The notes under the pieces: model-generated
The model's input: the letters and a program-made list of their open reading frames with translations, nothing else
Databases searched by the model: none
Told to the model about the DNA's origin: nothing
NCBI GenBank assembly: GCA_024233215.1
Contig: JACKPW010000019.1
Location: forward strand, 1-64,000
Length of the DNA: 64,000 nucleotides
Direction of reading: 5' to 3'
Origin: Verrucomicrobiales bacterium
Lineage (GTDB): Bacteria > Verrucomicrobiota > Verrucomicrobiia > Limisphaerales > J093
Shown here: positions 35,566 through 44,688 of the stretch, piece by piece
Layout: each line of letters opens with the position of its first letter
Numbering within the stretch: position 1 is the first letter of the stretch
Translations under genes and position numbers: made by a program

Positions 35566-36909
35566 TCAGAGGCAAAACGGATAACGCTGGGGCCGGCTCA
35601 TCAACCGGTTCGCCGCCGGATCGTCGAGAATCTCCCCCTTCGCTGCGTCCCAACGCAGCTTCCGGCCGGTGATCAAGGACAGGTTGCCGAGCACGCAGAG
35701 ATTCGCCGTGGCCACGGCGCCCTCGATGTTCATCACCGGTTTCGAGCCCTTGCGAATGGCCTGCAGCCAGTCCTCGCGATGGTCGAAATTGGGACTCCGA
35801 TAGACGTCCTTCGCCCCCGCGGGCGGCTCCCATTCGACGGCCTTGGTCTCCGTGTAAACCTGGCCGTCACCCACCCACACGATGAGACTGTCCCGGTCGC
35901 CGTGGTAGACTGCGCCGTAGCCATCGCGAATGCCCTCACGCTTGCGCTTCTCCTCGTCGAAGTAGGGACGTTTTTCCCCGGGTTGCGCCCAGATCAACTT
36001 CCAGTCGGGGTTCTTGAACGTGTATTCGACGCGCATGGTCACCGCGCTGTCCCAGAGCCCCTTGAGGGGGACCGTGCCGGTGGCCTCGATCTCGACCGGG
36101 CCGGTGTGGTCGGCGCCCATGATCCAGTTGGCGTTGCTCATGACATGGGCGCCGCGATCCCGGATCTGGCCGCCGCCGGACTCCATCAACCAACGGAAAG
36201 TCCCGTGGCAGTAGCGGGCGTTGTAAGGACGCCAGTGAAGGGGCCCGAGCCACATGTCCCAATCGAGCTCCGGGGGCGGCGCACTGTCCGGCACCGGGTT
36301 GTTGTCGGCGGGGCTCTCGTAGTGCCAGCATTCGACGGTGTGGACGCGCCCGATCATGCCGTTGGCGATGTAACGGTGCGCGAGGTAGCACTCCTTCTGC
36401 GAACGCCCCTGCGATCCGACCTGCACCACCACCTTGTTCCGGTTCGCGGCGGCGATCATCGCTTTTCCCTCTTCGATCGTGCAGCACGCCGGTTTCTCAA
36501 CGTAGACATGCTTGCCCGATTCCGCGGCATGGACCATGTGGCAGGCGTGCCAGTGATCGGGGGTGGCGATGACCACCGCATCGATGTCCTTTCGGGCGAG
36601 CAATTCACGATAATCCGGATATCCCTTCGCCTGCTCACCGGCCGTCTCCAGTCGCGAACCCAGGCGGCTGGAATCGGCATCACTGATTCCCGCGATCACG
36701 AGATCGCCCCGGCTCTGACGCGCAATCATGTATCCAAGATGCCCGCTGCCCATGCCGCCCACGCCAATGTGGCCGATGACCAGGCGGTCATTCGCTCCGA
36801 ACACGCGCGGGGCAACGAACTGCGGCAGACCCAGCACGGCGGCGGCCGTGCCCAGGCCGGTGGTCTTCAGGAAGGATCGACGACGGATCTGAATCGGCTT
36901 GTCTGTCAT
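35566..36909 (-). CDS. Tat-exported Gfo/Idh/MocA-family oxidoreductase
   Basis: Of 447 aa from the ATG at 36909. A twin-arginine signal (IQIRRRSFLKTTGLGTAAAV) comes before the Rossmann fold (IGHIGVGGMGSGHLGYMIA). VATPDHWHACHMV and the EKP motif (YVEKPA) give the usual dinucleotide-binding and catalytic lysine region. The C-terminal beta-sheet domain is complete. Members of this family with Tat signals are abundant in Verrucomicrobiota and Planctomycetota and are thought to oxidise sugars or cyclitols in the periplasm with tightly bound cofactor. The substrate is unknown. It precedes the HEAT-repeat gene and lies downstream of a repeat-rich gap. Confidence 0.88.
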   Translation of the reverse strand: MTDKPIQIRRRSFLKTTGLGTAAAVLGLPQFVAPRVFGANDRLVIGHIGVGGMGSGHLGYMIARQSRGDLVIAGISDADSSRLGSRLETAGEQAKGYPDYRELLARKDIDAVVIATPDHWHACHMVHAAESGKHVYVEKPACCTIEEGKAMIAAANRNKVVVQVGSQGRSQKECYLAHRYIANGMIGRVHTVECWHYESPADNNPVPDSAPPPELDWDMWLGPLHWRPYNARYCHGTFRWLMESGGGQIRDRGAHVMSNANWIMGADHTGPVEIEATGTVPLKGLWDSAVTMRVEYTFKNPDWKLIWAQPGEKRPYFDEEKRKREGIRDGYGAVYHGDRDSLIVWVGDGQVYTETKAVEWEPPAGAKDVYRSPNFDHREDWLQAIRKGSKPVMNIEGAVATANLCVLGNLSLITGRKLRWDAAKGEILDDPAANRLMSRPQRYPFCL

Positions 36910-37059
36910 GTGATGTGCGGTTTCGTGGCTCGAAGAGAGGGTCACGCAAGCGGAGGGACTTCGACAAGCAAAACAGTTGCGGCAAAACGAGTGAGGCAAC
37001 CGGCGGGGGCAATTCGTGAGCCGGCATCGAACAGGAACGGAGAGTCCGAAGGTCTTCCG

Positions 37060-37143
37060 CCGGATCGGCGAACGCCGGTTCACCGCTGGCACAAGATGGA
37101 GACTGCGGTGGTTCGGCTCGGCGAACGCCAGTTCGCCGCTACG
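37060..37143. repeat. Two direct copies of a REP-like palindromic repeat (family A)
   Basis: Copy 1 (37060-37089) and copy 2 (37115-37143) share the core GGCGAACGCC-GTTC-CCGCT, each palindromic around its centre. Both lie between convergent-spaced minus-strand genes. Related units are at 53136-53164 and 53190-53217. Confidence 0.6.
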
Positions 37144-37166
37144 CCGGCTGCCCGCACGCCTCGACC

Positions 37167-38420
37167 TCATCGATCCGCGTCATCCGCCTGGCTGCCGGTG
37201 GTTTCCGAGCCACCCTCACCGGCGAAATACGCGTCAAACACGGTGAGCAACTGCGCTCCGTAAAGCTCCCAAGCCGCGGCACTCGGAGGCTGCCTCAGGC
37301 CGGCGATCCAGTTCGCGTTCAACTCGTGGATGCAGGCATCAATGCCGAATCGAGCCAGCATGCCTTCGCCGAGGGAACCGGGATTGCGGAAACTGCTGTC
37401 CGTGCTGCCCTCCGTGAACCAGGTATGCTCACGCAGCAGCGTCTCGAAGCGCTGCATGTTGGCGAGGTAACGGTCCCCTCCGGACTCGGGCCGGCTGACA
37501 TGCAACCGGCCGCCTTCGTCGTTGTGAAAGTCGATGGCAAGATCGGGCTTCCGACCAGCGGCAATCTCGCGGGTCAGCCAACGCTCCAACGCCGCGTTCT
37601 CCGGGGCGAGATTCTCCGAAGCCGGCCGATCCCAGTTGCGGTTGAGGTCCATCCCCAGCGAGTTGAACCGGGTTCCGCCCCGGGCCACGCCGTCGCGATT
37701 CGCCATCGGCAGTACCGCCAGGGAAAACCGGGACCGCCAGCGACGCGCCTCGCCATCGTCTGCCAGGAACCGCCGGATCATGCCGGTCACCACCCAGTCG
37801 CCGCCAGGTTCCCACGCATGTGCCCGACTCCTCAGCAACACCCGATGGGGCGCCTGCGGATCCCCTACGCAGACCATTTGCAGGGGGCGCCCTTCAACGG
37901 TCCGGCCGATCTCCTCGATCGCCACACCGTCCTTCGGCCGGAGATCATCGAGGAAACGCTCCAGGTCGGACAGCCGAAACACCGGCAACCGCGCCACGTA
38001 AAGCGTCGGGCCAGGCAGGGTCACGTCGATCTGGAGGCGGTCTCCGGGCAGGAAGACGGTCTCGATCGGCGCCCAATCCCGGCCGTCGCGGGAGATGAAG
38101 CTGATCGTGCGATCGGACACGGGCGAGCCATGCCGGCCATTCCAGACGTTGTCGAGGTTGTTCAGGATCAGGCGCCATTTCGAACCGGTGGGCGCCTGCA
38201 GTTGGAAGAACCAGTGGCCCGCGGCACGATTCGGCGAAGACCGTTCGTGGTCGTAGAGCAGGTGGAGGTTCAACTCGCCCTCGTCGCCGACCTCCCACCA
38301 GAGCGGCGAGGCGTTTTCGAAATGGTTGGCGATGTAGACGTCGGGAAACGACGGGGATTCGGCGGCGACACCGACCCACGCCAGCAGGCCGTAGAGGGCG
38401 GCAGCAACACGGAGGTTCAT
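37167..38420 (-). CDS. M14-family zinc carboxypeptidase-like protein, secreted
   Basis: Of 417 aa with a signal peptide (AAALYGLLAWVGVAAE). The N-terminal beta domain (HFENASPLWWEVGDEGELNL) precedes the peptidase domain. Zinc ligands appear as HAWEPGG (H-x-x-E) and IDFHNDEGG (His), and the catalytic glutamate in CIHELNANW, the M14 pattern. It resembles cytosolic-carboxypeptidase-like M14 proteins in having an extra N-terminal domain. A peptidase acting on peptides or peptidoglycan fragments in the periplasm is the likely role; the substrate is not known. The gene is transcribed with the minus-strand group. Confidence 0.82.
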   Translation of the reverse strand: MNLRVAAALYGLLAWVGVAAESPSFPDVYIANHFENASPLWWEVGDEGELNLHLLYDHERSSPNRAAGHWFFQLQAPTGSKWRLILNNLDNVWNGRHGSPVSDRTISFISRDGRDWAPIETVFLPGDRLQIDVTLPGPTLYVARLPVFRLSDLERFLDDLRPKDGVAIEEIGRTVEGRPLQMVCVGDPQAPHRVLLRSRAHAWEPGGDWVVTGMIRRFLADDGEARRWRSRFSLAVLPMANRDGVARGGTRFNSLGMDLNRNWDRPASENLAPENAALERWLTREIAAGRKPDLAIDFHNDEGGRLHVSRPESGGDRYLANMQRFETLLREHTWFTEGSTDSSFRNPGSLGEGMLARFGIDACIHELNANWIAGLRQPPSAAAWELYGAQLLTVFDAYFAGEGGSETTGSQADDADR

Positions 38421-38440
38421 GGCGGTGATACCCGGGCCTC

Positions 38441-38525
38441 AGGTTTCAGGTTTCAGATTTCGGGTTTCGGGATGCCGGCTTCGAATCTCAGATTTCAACT
38501 CTCAAATCTCAAATCTCAAATCCCA
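38441..38525 (-). repeat. Paired heptamer arrays (AGGTTTC left, AATCTCA right)
   Basis: The left run, AGGTTTC-AGGTTTC-AGATTTC-GGGTTTC (38441-38468), is followed by a short G/C segment. The right run (38484-38525) consists of AATCTCA units (AATCTCA, GATTTCA, ACTCTCA, AATCTCA, AATCTCA, AATCCCA). The left unit is nearly the complement of the right one, so this may be a small inverted array. Confidence 0.7.
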
Positions 38526-38555
38526 AGCCCCGGGCCCCTGGAATCTGCCGGTTCC

Positions 38556-39716
38556 TCACCGGCCCACATCGCGTCCCAGCGTGATCTCGTCGTTGGCGAA
38601 ATTGGCGACGCTCTTCGTCTTCTCGTGGAAATGGCGGGCGTGCTGCAGGATTCCCGCCCGGGAGTAGAACGGCGAGTCCGGAGCGAGCGGCAGTTTCACC
38701 ACTTCATCGCGATGTCCGGCCTGGTAGATGGCGGTAACAAGTTCCAGCGTGCGCCGGCCCTGTTCCCCATCCACCAGCAACGGCTCACGCCTCTCGATGG
38801 CGGACAGGAAATTCTCGATCTGGCCTGCGTGCCCCTCGTGCTCCACCGCGGGCAAGCCTTCGTAGAAGCGCCGGATCTCCGCCTGCAGGACCGGGTTCTC
38901 CTCGGGAAACCCGTTCTCCTTCTGGTTGCTGGCGGTGACCATCCAAGGCACGGCGACCTTGGCCCGTTCGCCCTGAAAGACGAGTTGCTGTTCTTCCCCG
39001 TGATGAACGAGCGACGCGGTGATCTGGCCGACCCTTCCATCGGGATAGGTGAGGACGGAGGTCGAGAAGTCCTCCACTTCGGAGTTGCGGTGGGCGAGGT
39101 TCAACGACACCGACCGCACCTCCGCCGGCAGCCCTCCCATCATCCATTGGAAGAGGTCGATGTGGTGGACTGCGTGATTCAGGGTGCAGCCACCACCTTC
39201 CTTGGCCCAGGTTCCGCGCCACCAGAGATCGTAATAGTTGCCTCCGCGCCACCAGAAGGAATCCGCCTGCGCGTGCAGGACCTTGCCGGCAAAGCCGGAA
39301 TCCAGCACCCGCTTGAGTTTCATCATCGGCGTCTTGAACCGGTTCTGCGCCACCACCCCCAGCAGCGCCCCGCCCTCCTCCGCCGCCGCCAGCATCGCGT
39401 CGCACTCGTCGAGGGAGGTTGCCATGGGCTTCTCGGTCAGGACGTGCTTGCCGGCCCGCAGCAGCACGGTCGCCGCCGACGCGTGTTCGAAGGGCGGCAG
39501 GCACACCGAGGCGGCGTCAAAATCACAGCCTGCCAGGAGGCCGGCCACGCCCTGGAACACCGGCACCTCCAGGCCATATTTCGCCGCCTTCTCCTTCGCT
39601 TTGTCAGCGTAGAGATCGACCAGCGCCACCACCTCCGCCCGGTGGTTGAACTTCTGATACGCCTGGAGGTGGCTGTCCGAGATCGCCCCGGTACCGAGAA
39701 TCGCGATGCGTTTCAT
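38556..39716 (-). CDS. Gfo/Idh/MocA-family oxidoreductase (no export signal)
   Basis: Of 386 aa. It starts directly with the Rossmann fold (RIAILGTGAISDSHLQAY). The EKP motif (HVLTEKPMATS) and CLPPFEHASAATVLL give the cofactor-side features. The C-terminal domain contains the conserved histidine-containing segment (NHAVHHIDLFQWMM). Unlike the paralogue at 35566-36909 it lacks a Tat signal, so it should act in the cytoplasm. Substrates in this family include inositols and sugar derivatives; not resolvable here. An array-rich gap separates it from the M14-like gene. Confidence 0.88.
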   Translation of the reverse strand: MKRIAILGTGAISDSHLQAYQKFNHRAEVVALVDLYADKAKEKAAKYGLEVPVFQGVAGLLAGCDFDAASVCLPPFEHASAATVLLRAGKHVLTEKPMATSLDECDAMLAAAEEGGALLGVVAQNRFKTPMMKLKRVLDSGFAGKVLHAQADSFWWRGGNYYDLWWRGTWAKEGGGCTLNHAVHHIDLFQWMMGGLPAEVRSVSLNLAHRNSEVEDFSTSVLTYPDGRVGQITASLVHHGEEQQLVFQGERAKVAVPWMVTASNQKENGFPEENPVLQAEIRRFYEGLPAVEHEGHAGQIENFLSAIERREPLLVDGEQGRRTLELVTAIYQAGHRDEVVKLPLAPDSPFYSRAGILQHARHFHEKTKSVANFANDEITLGRDVGR

Positions 39717-39768
39717 TTCTGTCGTTCCCGCGTTGCTTCGACCAACCGCCTGTCAAGGGCCGGCGGCG

Positions 39769-40680
39769 TCAGCGCGGCAGACCCTTGCTGCGCCCGCAAA
39801 AGGTGAGTTCAGAGACGCCGGACTTGTCCAGATCGCCGAGTCCCGCCCGTTTCATTCGTTCGTACTGGCGTTGGGCCGCCACCGCGACAGGCAGCTTGAG
39901 CCGGGCTTTCCGCGCCATCCGGACCGCGAGTCCGACGTCCTTCGCTGCATGCTCCGCGGAGAAATAGCAGTCGTGCTCGCGACGTTGCATGTCCTCACCA
40001 TCGGTGACCAGCACCCGGGACGCCGCCCCGGTCTCGGCAAACACCTCGCGCGCCATCGTCAGGTCGAGTCCGGCCGCCTCACTCAAGGCGAGTCCCTCGG
40101 CGAGGGCGGCGGTGTTCGCGATCATGATCATGTTCACGATCAGCTTGAGCCTGGCGGCGTCACCGGTCCCGCCAATGTGGCGGACGGTCTTGCCAAGCAA
40201 ACGAAGCAGCGGTCGTGCCCGCTGATACGCCGCCTGAGTGCCGCCGCACATGAGATAAAGCGATCCGTCGCGCGCCTGGGGAATGCTGGAGGCCATGCAG
40301 GCCTCCAGGACCGACGCCCCGACCCCGGTCACGCGCAGTTCCACACGCTGGTGAACCTCCGCGGACACCGTGGCACAGTTGATGAACAAACGGCCATCCG
40401 CGCCGCACAGCAGGCTGTCGCCGTTTCGCGCAAAGATGCCCTCCATCGCCGCATCATCCGAAACGACCGTGAGGACGATGTCGGATAGTGCGGTGACCCG
40501 GGCCAGTTTGCGGGGCGCCTCACATCCGCCGCCGAGTTCGGCCGCGAGCCGCCGCGCCACGCGGGCCCGGGCATCGAACACCGCCGCCACGGTCACACCG
40601 CAGTCTTTGAGACGCCGCGCCATGTTCGCGCCCATGCGTCCCGTGCCAACCACGCCAATCCGTTCCTTGATCCTCGCCAT
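39769..40680 (-). CDS. 3-hydroxyisobutyrate dehydrogenase-like NAD(P)-dependent oxidoreductase
   Basis: Of 303 aa from the ATG at 40680. The Rossmann glycine motif is GVVGTGRMGANMAR. The beta-hydroxyacid dehydrogenase signatures follow: the substrate loop (FINCATVSAEVHQRVELRV, with LEACMASSIPQARDGSLYLM) and the catalytic lysine in ARLKLIVNMIM. The family reduces or oxidises 3-hydroxyacids such as 3-hydroxyisobutyrate or tartronate semialdehyde. The exact substrate is not assignable. It lies 52 bp upstream of the Gfo/Idh/MocA gene on the same strand, so a shared catabolic operon is likely. Confidence 0.88.
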   Translation of the reverse strand: MARIKERIGVVGTGRMGANMARRLKDCGVTVAAVFDARARVARRLAAELGGGCEAPRKLARVTALSDIVLTVVSDDAAMEGIFARNGDSLLCGADGRLFINCATVSAEVHQRVELRVTGVGASVLEACMASSIPQARDGSLYLMCGGTQAAYQRARPLLRLLGKTVRHIGGTGDAARLKLIVNMIMIANTAALAEGLALSEAAGLDLTMAREVFAETGAASRVLVTDGEDMQRREHDCYFSAEHAAKDVGLAVRMARKARLKLPVAVAAQRQYERMKRAGLGDLDKSGVSELTFCGRSKGLPR

Positions 40681-40889
40681 AACAACCAGCATTCCCGTCA
40701 AGCACTCTCAGCTGACCGGGTCGACTGAAACTAACGACTGTGGCCGGATTCAGGCAACCCCATATCCACCCGCCCCCCCCCGCCGGGAGGGAACCTTCCC
40801 GCCGTGGCAACCGGGAGCCTGTCTGAAGAACGCCCTTGGTTCAGGTTGTCGGACGGGTCACCCCGGATCCGTCACTGCCGGGATACGGT

Positions 40890-42461
40890 TCAGGCGCTGG
40901 CGCTGAGATTGAGCCAGTCGATCCCGACCTTCTTCAGGGCGTAGCCGGTTTCCCGAAGGTGGTCACCGTAACAGGTCATCCAATGGAAGCCCTTCATTTC
41001 GCGGAGCAGGGTCCCGGTGCTGCCCTCGAAGGCGACATCGATCTGCGAGCGGCAGATGTCGAGGAACGGATTGGCCTTGATGGTGCCGCGGAAGCCCACC
41101 CACTTGCGGCTGTTGAAGTCCGGGATCAGGTTCGTGACCTGCTGTCCGAGGCGCATCTCCACCTTGGGCGCGGCCCCGTAGTCCGATTCGAAATGGGTCA
41201 GGATGCGGACCTTCTCGGCGGAGACCCCGTCCATCTTCCGCGGCGCCGTGCAATGAGCCAGGGTCACCAACCCCTCGTAGGGATAAGTGGGATCATTGAG
41301 GAAGACGGGAGTGCCGGCGATGTAGTGGAGCAGCACGCCGGACGGGATGACGACGAAATCCGATTCGCAGAAGGCAAGGTACCCCGCGTCGTTCAGCAGG
41401 CTCAACGGCATGCAGGCGGTGGTCTGGGACATGCCCATGATCGTCCCCATGCAATGGTTGACCGTAATGGCGTCGGTATCCGCCGCGGCCATCAGGTGCT
41501 TGAAGACCTCGGTAAGGAGGAAGGCGCGCTCCACGAACCCACGGTCCGTCTCCAGCGAGACGCCCGGATCGTCCAGGTAGTTCGCCGCCTGCTGTTTGCA
41601 GGCAGTCACCAGAGCGGCATCGTCGTTGGCCTGGCGGATGAGCTTTGCCAGTTCGTCGTACGAGACGTCGACAAGTTCCATCTTGAACTGTTCCCGCGCC
41701 AGATCCGGAGCCTTGCGTCCGCCCTCCCCCCAGCCGGCCGGTCCGCCGATGGCAATCATCCTTTTGCCGAGCGTGTTCTTCAGGCCCGCGAGTGCCCGCA
41801 ACCGCCAGAGGAGTTCCTCGTGATTGTCCACCACGACATCGTCGACATCCATGCCCGGCTGCCCGAACTCGTCCACCGTCTTCCGGAGGTAGCGGTTATG
41901 GGCAATCTCGTACCACAGGTAGACGGGCCCGGACCGATGCCGGACGAACATGAGGTTCCATTTGGCGGGATCCGTGAGCGCTTCCTGAAGGTTCAGCCAT
42001 CCCCCGGCAGCGTAGAGGATGACGCCGTCATGATCGCCCGCGCGGATTTCCGCGGCTTGGTCCGGGGTCTTGCAGCGGCACACTGGAAGCACCTCCAAGG
42101 GAAACCCGGCCTTCTCCTTCATCTTGGCCAACTCTTCCGCGATCACGGTCTGCTCCTTCGCGGCATCCGCCTCCGTCTGGATTCCGCCCCAGCTCCGCCA
42201 ACTGGTCTGTTCCCGACGCACGGGCGTCTCATACACCAGCACCGGCTGCATCCGGAGTGGCTTGCGACCGGGCGGACGCAGCGCGGCTGGCCCGAGGTTG
42301 TTGGCCGCCCGGAGCACGGTGGGCGACAGCACCAGGGCGGCGGTGGCCGCCGTGGTCATGCCCCCAAGAAAGTCACGTCGACTCCACTGGCCGCCGAGGA
42401 GGGCGAGGCGCGAAGCAGAACAACAGGGACATCCGGACTCAGGGGATTCGTGGGTGGTCAT
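40890..42461 (-). CDS. Tat-exported sugar isomerase-fold protein (FucI/AraA-like)
   Basis: Of 523 aa. A twin-arginine signal (SRRDFLGGMTTAATAALVL) begins after a cysteine-containing leader. The body aligns in style with the L-fucose/L-arabinose isomerase superfamily: an N-terminal Rossmann-like region (VLVYETPVRRE), an Asp/His-rich middle (DGVILYAAGGW, VVVDNHEELLWRL, NHCMGTIMGMSQTT) and a C-terminal lectin-like barrel (WVGFRGTIKANPFL). Export by Tat is unusual for an isomerase, so it may instead be a periplasmic binding or processing protein. Catalytic metal ligands were not confirmed by eye. Its gene is upstream of the dehydrogenase group, 209 bp away. Confidence 0.78.
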   Translation of the reverse strand: MTTHESPESGCPCCSASRLALLGGQWSRRDFLGGMTTAATAALVLSPTVLRAANNLGPAALRPPGRKPLRMQPVLVYETPVRREQTSWRSWGGIQTEADAAKEQTVIAEELAKMKEKAGFPLEVLPVCRCKTPDQAAEIRAGDHDGVILYAAGGWLNLQEALTDPAKWNLMFVRHRSGPVYLWYEIAHNRYLRKTVDEFGQPGMDVDDVVVDNHEELLWRLRALAGLKNTLGKRMIAIGGPAGWGEGGRKAPDLAREQFKMELVDVSYDELAKLIRQANDDAALVTACKQQAANYLDDPGVSLETDRGFVERAFLLTEVFKHLMAAADTDAITVNHCMGTIMGMSQTTACMPLSLLNDAGYLAFCESDFVVIPSGVLLHYIAGTPVFLNDPTYPYEGLVTLAHCTAPRKMDGVSAEKVRILTHFESDYGAAPKVEMRLGQQVTNLIPDFNSRKWVGFRGTIKANPFLDICRSQIDVAFEGSTGTLLREMKGFHWMTCYGDHLRETGYALKKVGIDWLNLSASA

Positions 42462-42588
42462 GGCGGTACCTTTCGTGGATCAAATGTCAACGGCGTGGTG
42501 ATATGAGGGATACTGTTACTGGAAGCCCCCTGCCGTCAAGCGCTGGCGGCGACGGCAAGCCACTCAGCCGTGGCGACCCGCCGTCTGG

Positions 42589-44547
42589 TCACTCCGGAGA
42601 AGCGCCGCCGAACCGCTGCCTTGCCGCGGCCAAGCGCTGCCGCTGTCCGGGAAAAAGGAAGGACTCGTCGATGCGGGTAAGAGCGGCAGCCATAGCCTGC
42701 CGATCCCCGTTTGCAAGGGCGATCTCCAACTCCACCAGTGCCCGCTCGGTTGCCAGGCCGGCATCCGCCAACTGCGGCAGCCGCAGCAGCTCCCGGCCGG
42801 CCTCGTCCGCACGCCCCCCGAGGGCCAGCGCGCCCGCCAGGACGATGCGCGCCGCCGGGGTATCGGGATTGTCCCGGAGGAAACCGCTGGCGATCTCCAC
42901 TGTCTCCTCCGAACGCTCCCGGTTCACCCACAATGCCGCCGCGTAGTCCATGCGTCCCCGGGGGGCCATCGGGTCCAGGTCGAGCGCGCGGCGGGCGGCC
43001 TTGAAAAGAAGGGATTCGTCCTGGCGCAGGGCATACGTGGCCTGAAACAACACCGTCCAGTAGCGGATGTCCCCTGCCAGGGCCGCCTCCAGCGGCCGCA
43101 AGGCACGGCTGGCGTGCTCCGGGAATCCTGAGTGAATCCAGACAGCGGCAAGCTCCAGGGTCATCCGGGGCACGACAAACTCCAGATCGAGCGCCGCATC
43201 GAAGGCCCGACCAGCCTCCTCGCGACGCCCCAACCCGGCCAGGCCACGGCCTTCGACAAACCAGCCGAAGCTCTGAAGGGTGGTGTCGCCACGCGGCAGG
43301 GTTCTCAACTCCTTTCCCATCCGGACGAGTGCAGGCCAGTCACCGGCTTCGGCCTGAAGGTTCCCCAGCAACACCCAGAGCGGCAGGCAAAGGGATGCGG
43401 GGCCGTCTCCCAGCACCGGGGCATGCCGCTCGAGGAATCCGCGGGCCGTCGAGGGATCCCCCAGGGAAATCAGGACCTTCCCCATGATGGCGGCTTCGGC
43501 CGGGGTCCGGGGAGGACAGGGGTGGTCGGTGACCAACTGAAGGGCTTCCTCGCCGCGGCCCAATCGGTGCAGGAGCCGCCAGTAATCCACATACGCCTCG
43601 AACCGGTCCCCCTGGAAACCAGCCAACCGGTGCAGGGCCTGCGCATAGCCGGCCGCGTCCGACTGTTGAAGCGCTACCCGCAGCAGGAGGCGGTTGGCCA
43701 GCAGACGATCCTTCAGCGTGGTGGCGGCGACCTCCAGTTGCGCGCGCCCCGAGGCCGCCTCGCTGCCACTCCCCCAACCGGCGTGCCAGGCCGCCCGATA
43801 GAGGCTCATGGATGGATCCACCCGCACCACTCTCTCCCATCGCAGCCACCAGTCGGCGAGCTCCGCTTCACCGGAGAGATGGAACCTGGCGCGCGCCATC
43901 AGCGCGGCCGCCTCCTCGGGCAGCGCGGGACCAAGGCCTTCCAGCCATCCGATGACCTCCCGATAGTCACCCAACCGGTCGAAGACCCGGGCGCCAAGAA
44001 CCACGTCCCGATCCTCGCCGCCGGTCAACCGGAGCAGCCAGCTGGCCAACTCCCCCCCCCGGAGTGCCCACTGCCCGCCTTGGCCCTCTTCGGACTCCAG
44101 AAACACCCCCAGCGCCCGCCGGAGGCGGGAAACGTCGCCCCGGTCGTTGCCCACGGCTGCAGCATAGGCACGCCAGGCCTCGTCGATCTCTCCTCTGGCC
44201 AGGTGTACCTCGGCGCGTCGCTCCAGCCTCCATGCCTGCACCCGATCCAACAGGCTGACCCGCACCGCGGGCTGGAATCGGGCCGGTGTGCTGAGCCAGA
44301 CCTTGGGGAGGGCGAGAAGAAGCAGCACGGCGACGCCCAGGACCAGCAGGCCGACGATCGTGAAGGGGGGATTCAGGAGCAGGAGGCGAATGAGCGGCCT
44401 GCCCTCCATACGGTCCGCCACCCGCTCACGCCAGTTCGGTGGCTGCGAATGCGGCAGACTCTCCGGACCGCCCCGACGCGAGCGGGTCGAACCCCGTGCG
44501 GCGGCGGGCGGGGGTTCGGAGGAGGGGTTCGCGCTCACGCCGGGCAT
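42589..44547 (-). CDS. Membrane-anchored TPR protein, tandem paralogue 3
   Basis: Of 652 aa from the ATG at 44547. A Pro/Ser/Arg-rich N-terminus leads to the juxtamembrane motif NWRERVADRMEGRPLIRLL, one membrane helix (IVGLLVLGVAVLLLLALP), then a TPR-like helical body of about 560 residues. Segments repeated in the two sisters are LANRLLLRVALQQSD, FQGDRFEAYVDYWRLL and the C-terminal LFPGQRQRLAAAR. This is the most divergent of the three tandem copies. No enzymatic motif is seen. The body should be periplasmic, or face whichever side the single helix dictates. A run of nine G residues on the coding strand (44052-44060) falls within the gene. Confidence 0.8.
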   Translation of the reverse strand: MPGVSANPSSEPPPAAARGSTRSRRGGPESLPHSQPPNWRERVADRMEGRPLIRLLLLNPPFTIVGLLVLGVAVLLLLALPKVWLSTPARFQPAVRVSLLDRVQAWRLERRAEVHLARGEIDEAWRAYAAAVGNDRGDVSRLRRALGVFLESEEGQGGQWALRGGELASWLLRLTGGEDRDVVLGARVFDRLGDYREVIGWLEGLGPALPEEAAALMARARFHLSGEAELADWWLRWERVVRVDPSMSLYRAAWHAGWGSGSEAASGRAQLEVAATTLKDRLLANRLLLRVALQQSDAAGYAQALHRLAGFQGDRFEAYVDYWRLLHRLGRGEEALQLVTDHPCPPRTPAEAAIMGKVLISLGDPSTARGFLERHAPVLGDGPASLCLPLWVLLGNLQAEAGDWPALVRMGKELRTLPRGDTTLQSFGWFVEGRGLAGLGRREEAGRAFDAALDLEFVVPRMTLELAAVWIHSGFPEHASRALRPLEAALAGDIRYWTVLFQATYALRQDESLLFKAARRALDLDPMAPRGRMDYAAALWVNRERSEETVEIASGFLRDNPDTPAARIVLAGALALGGRADEAGRELLRLPQLADAGLATERALVELEIALANGDRQAMAAALTRIDESFLFPGQRQRLAAARQRFGGASPE

Positions 44548-44688
44548 TCTCACCGCCAGTGCCAACCTCGCAAGTGCCAAACCCGCGCCGGGACGCGGAT
44601 GCGAAGGGCTGGAACGGGGGAGATGGGAGGCATGCCGACGCGGCGCCCGGACTGGCGACAGGTGCCTTCCTGCCACGACCCGCCCGGT

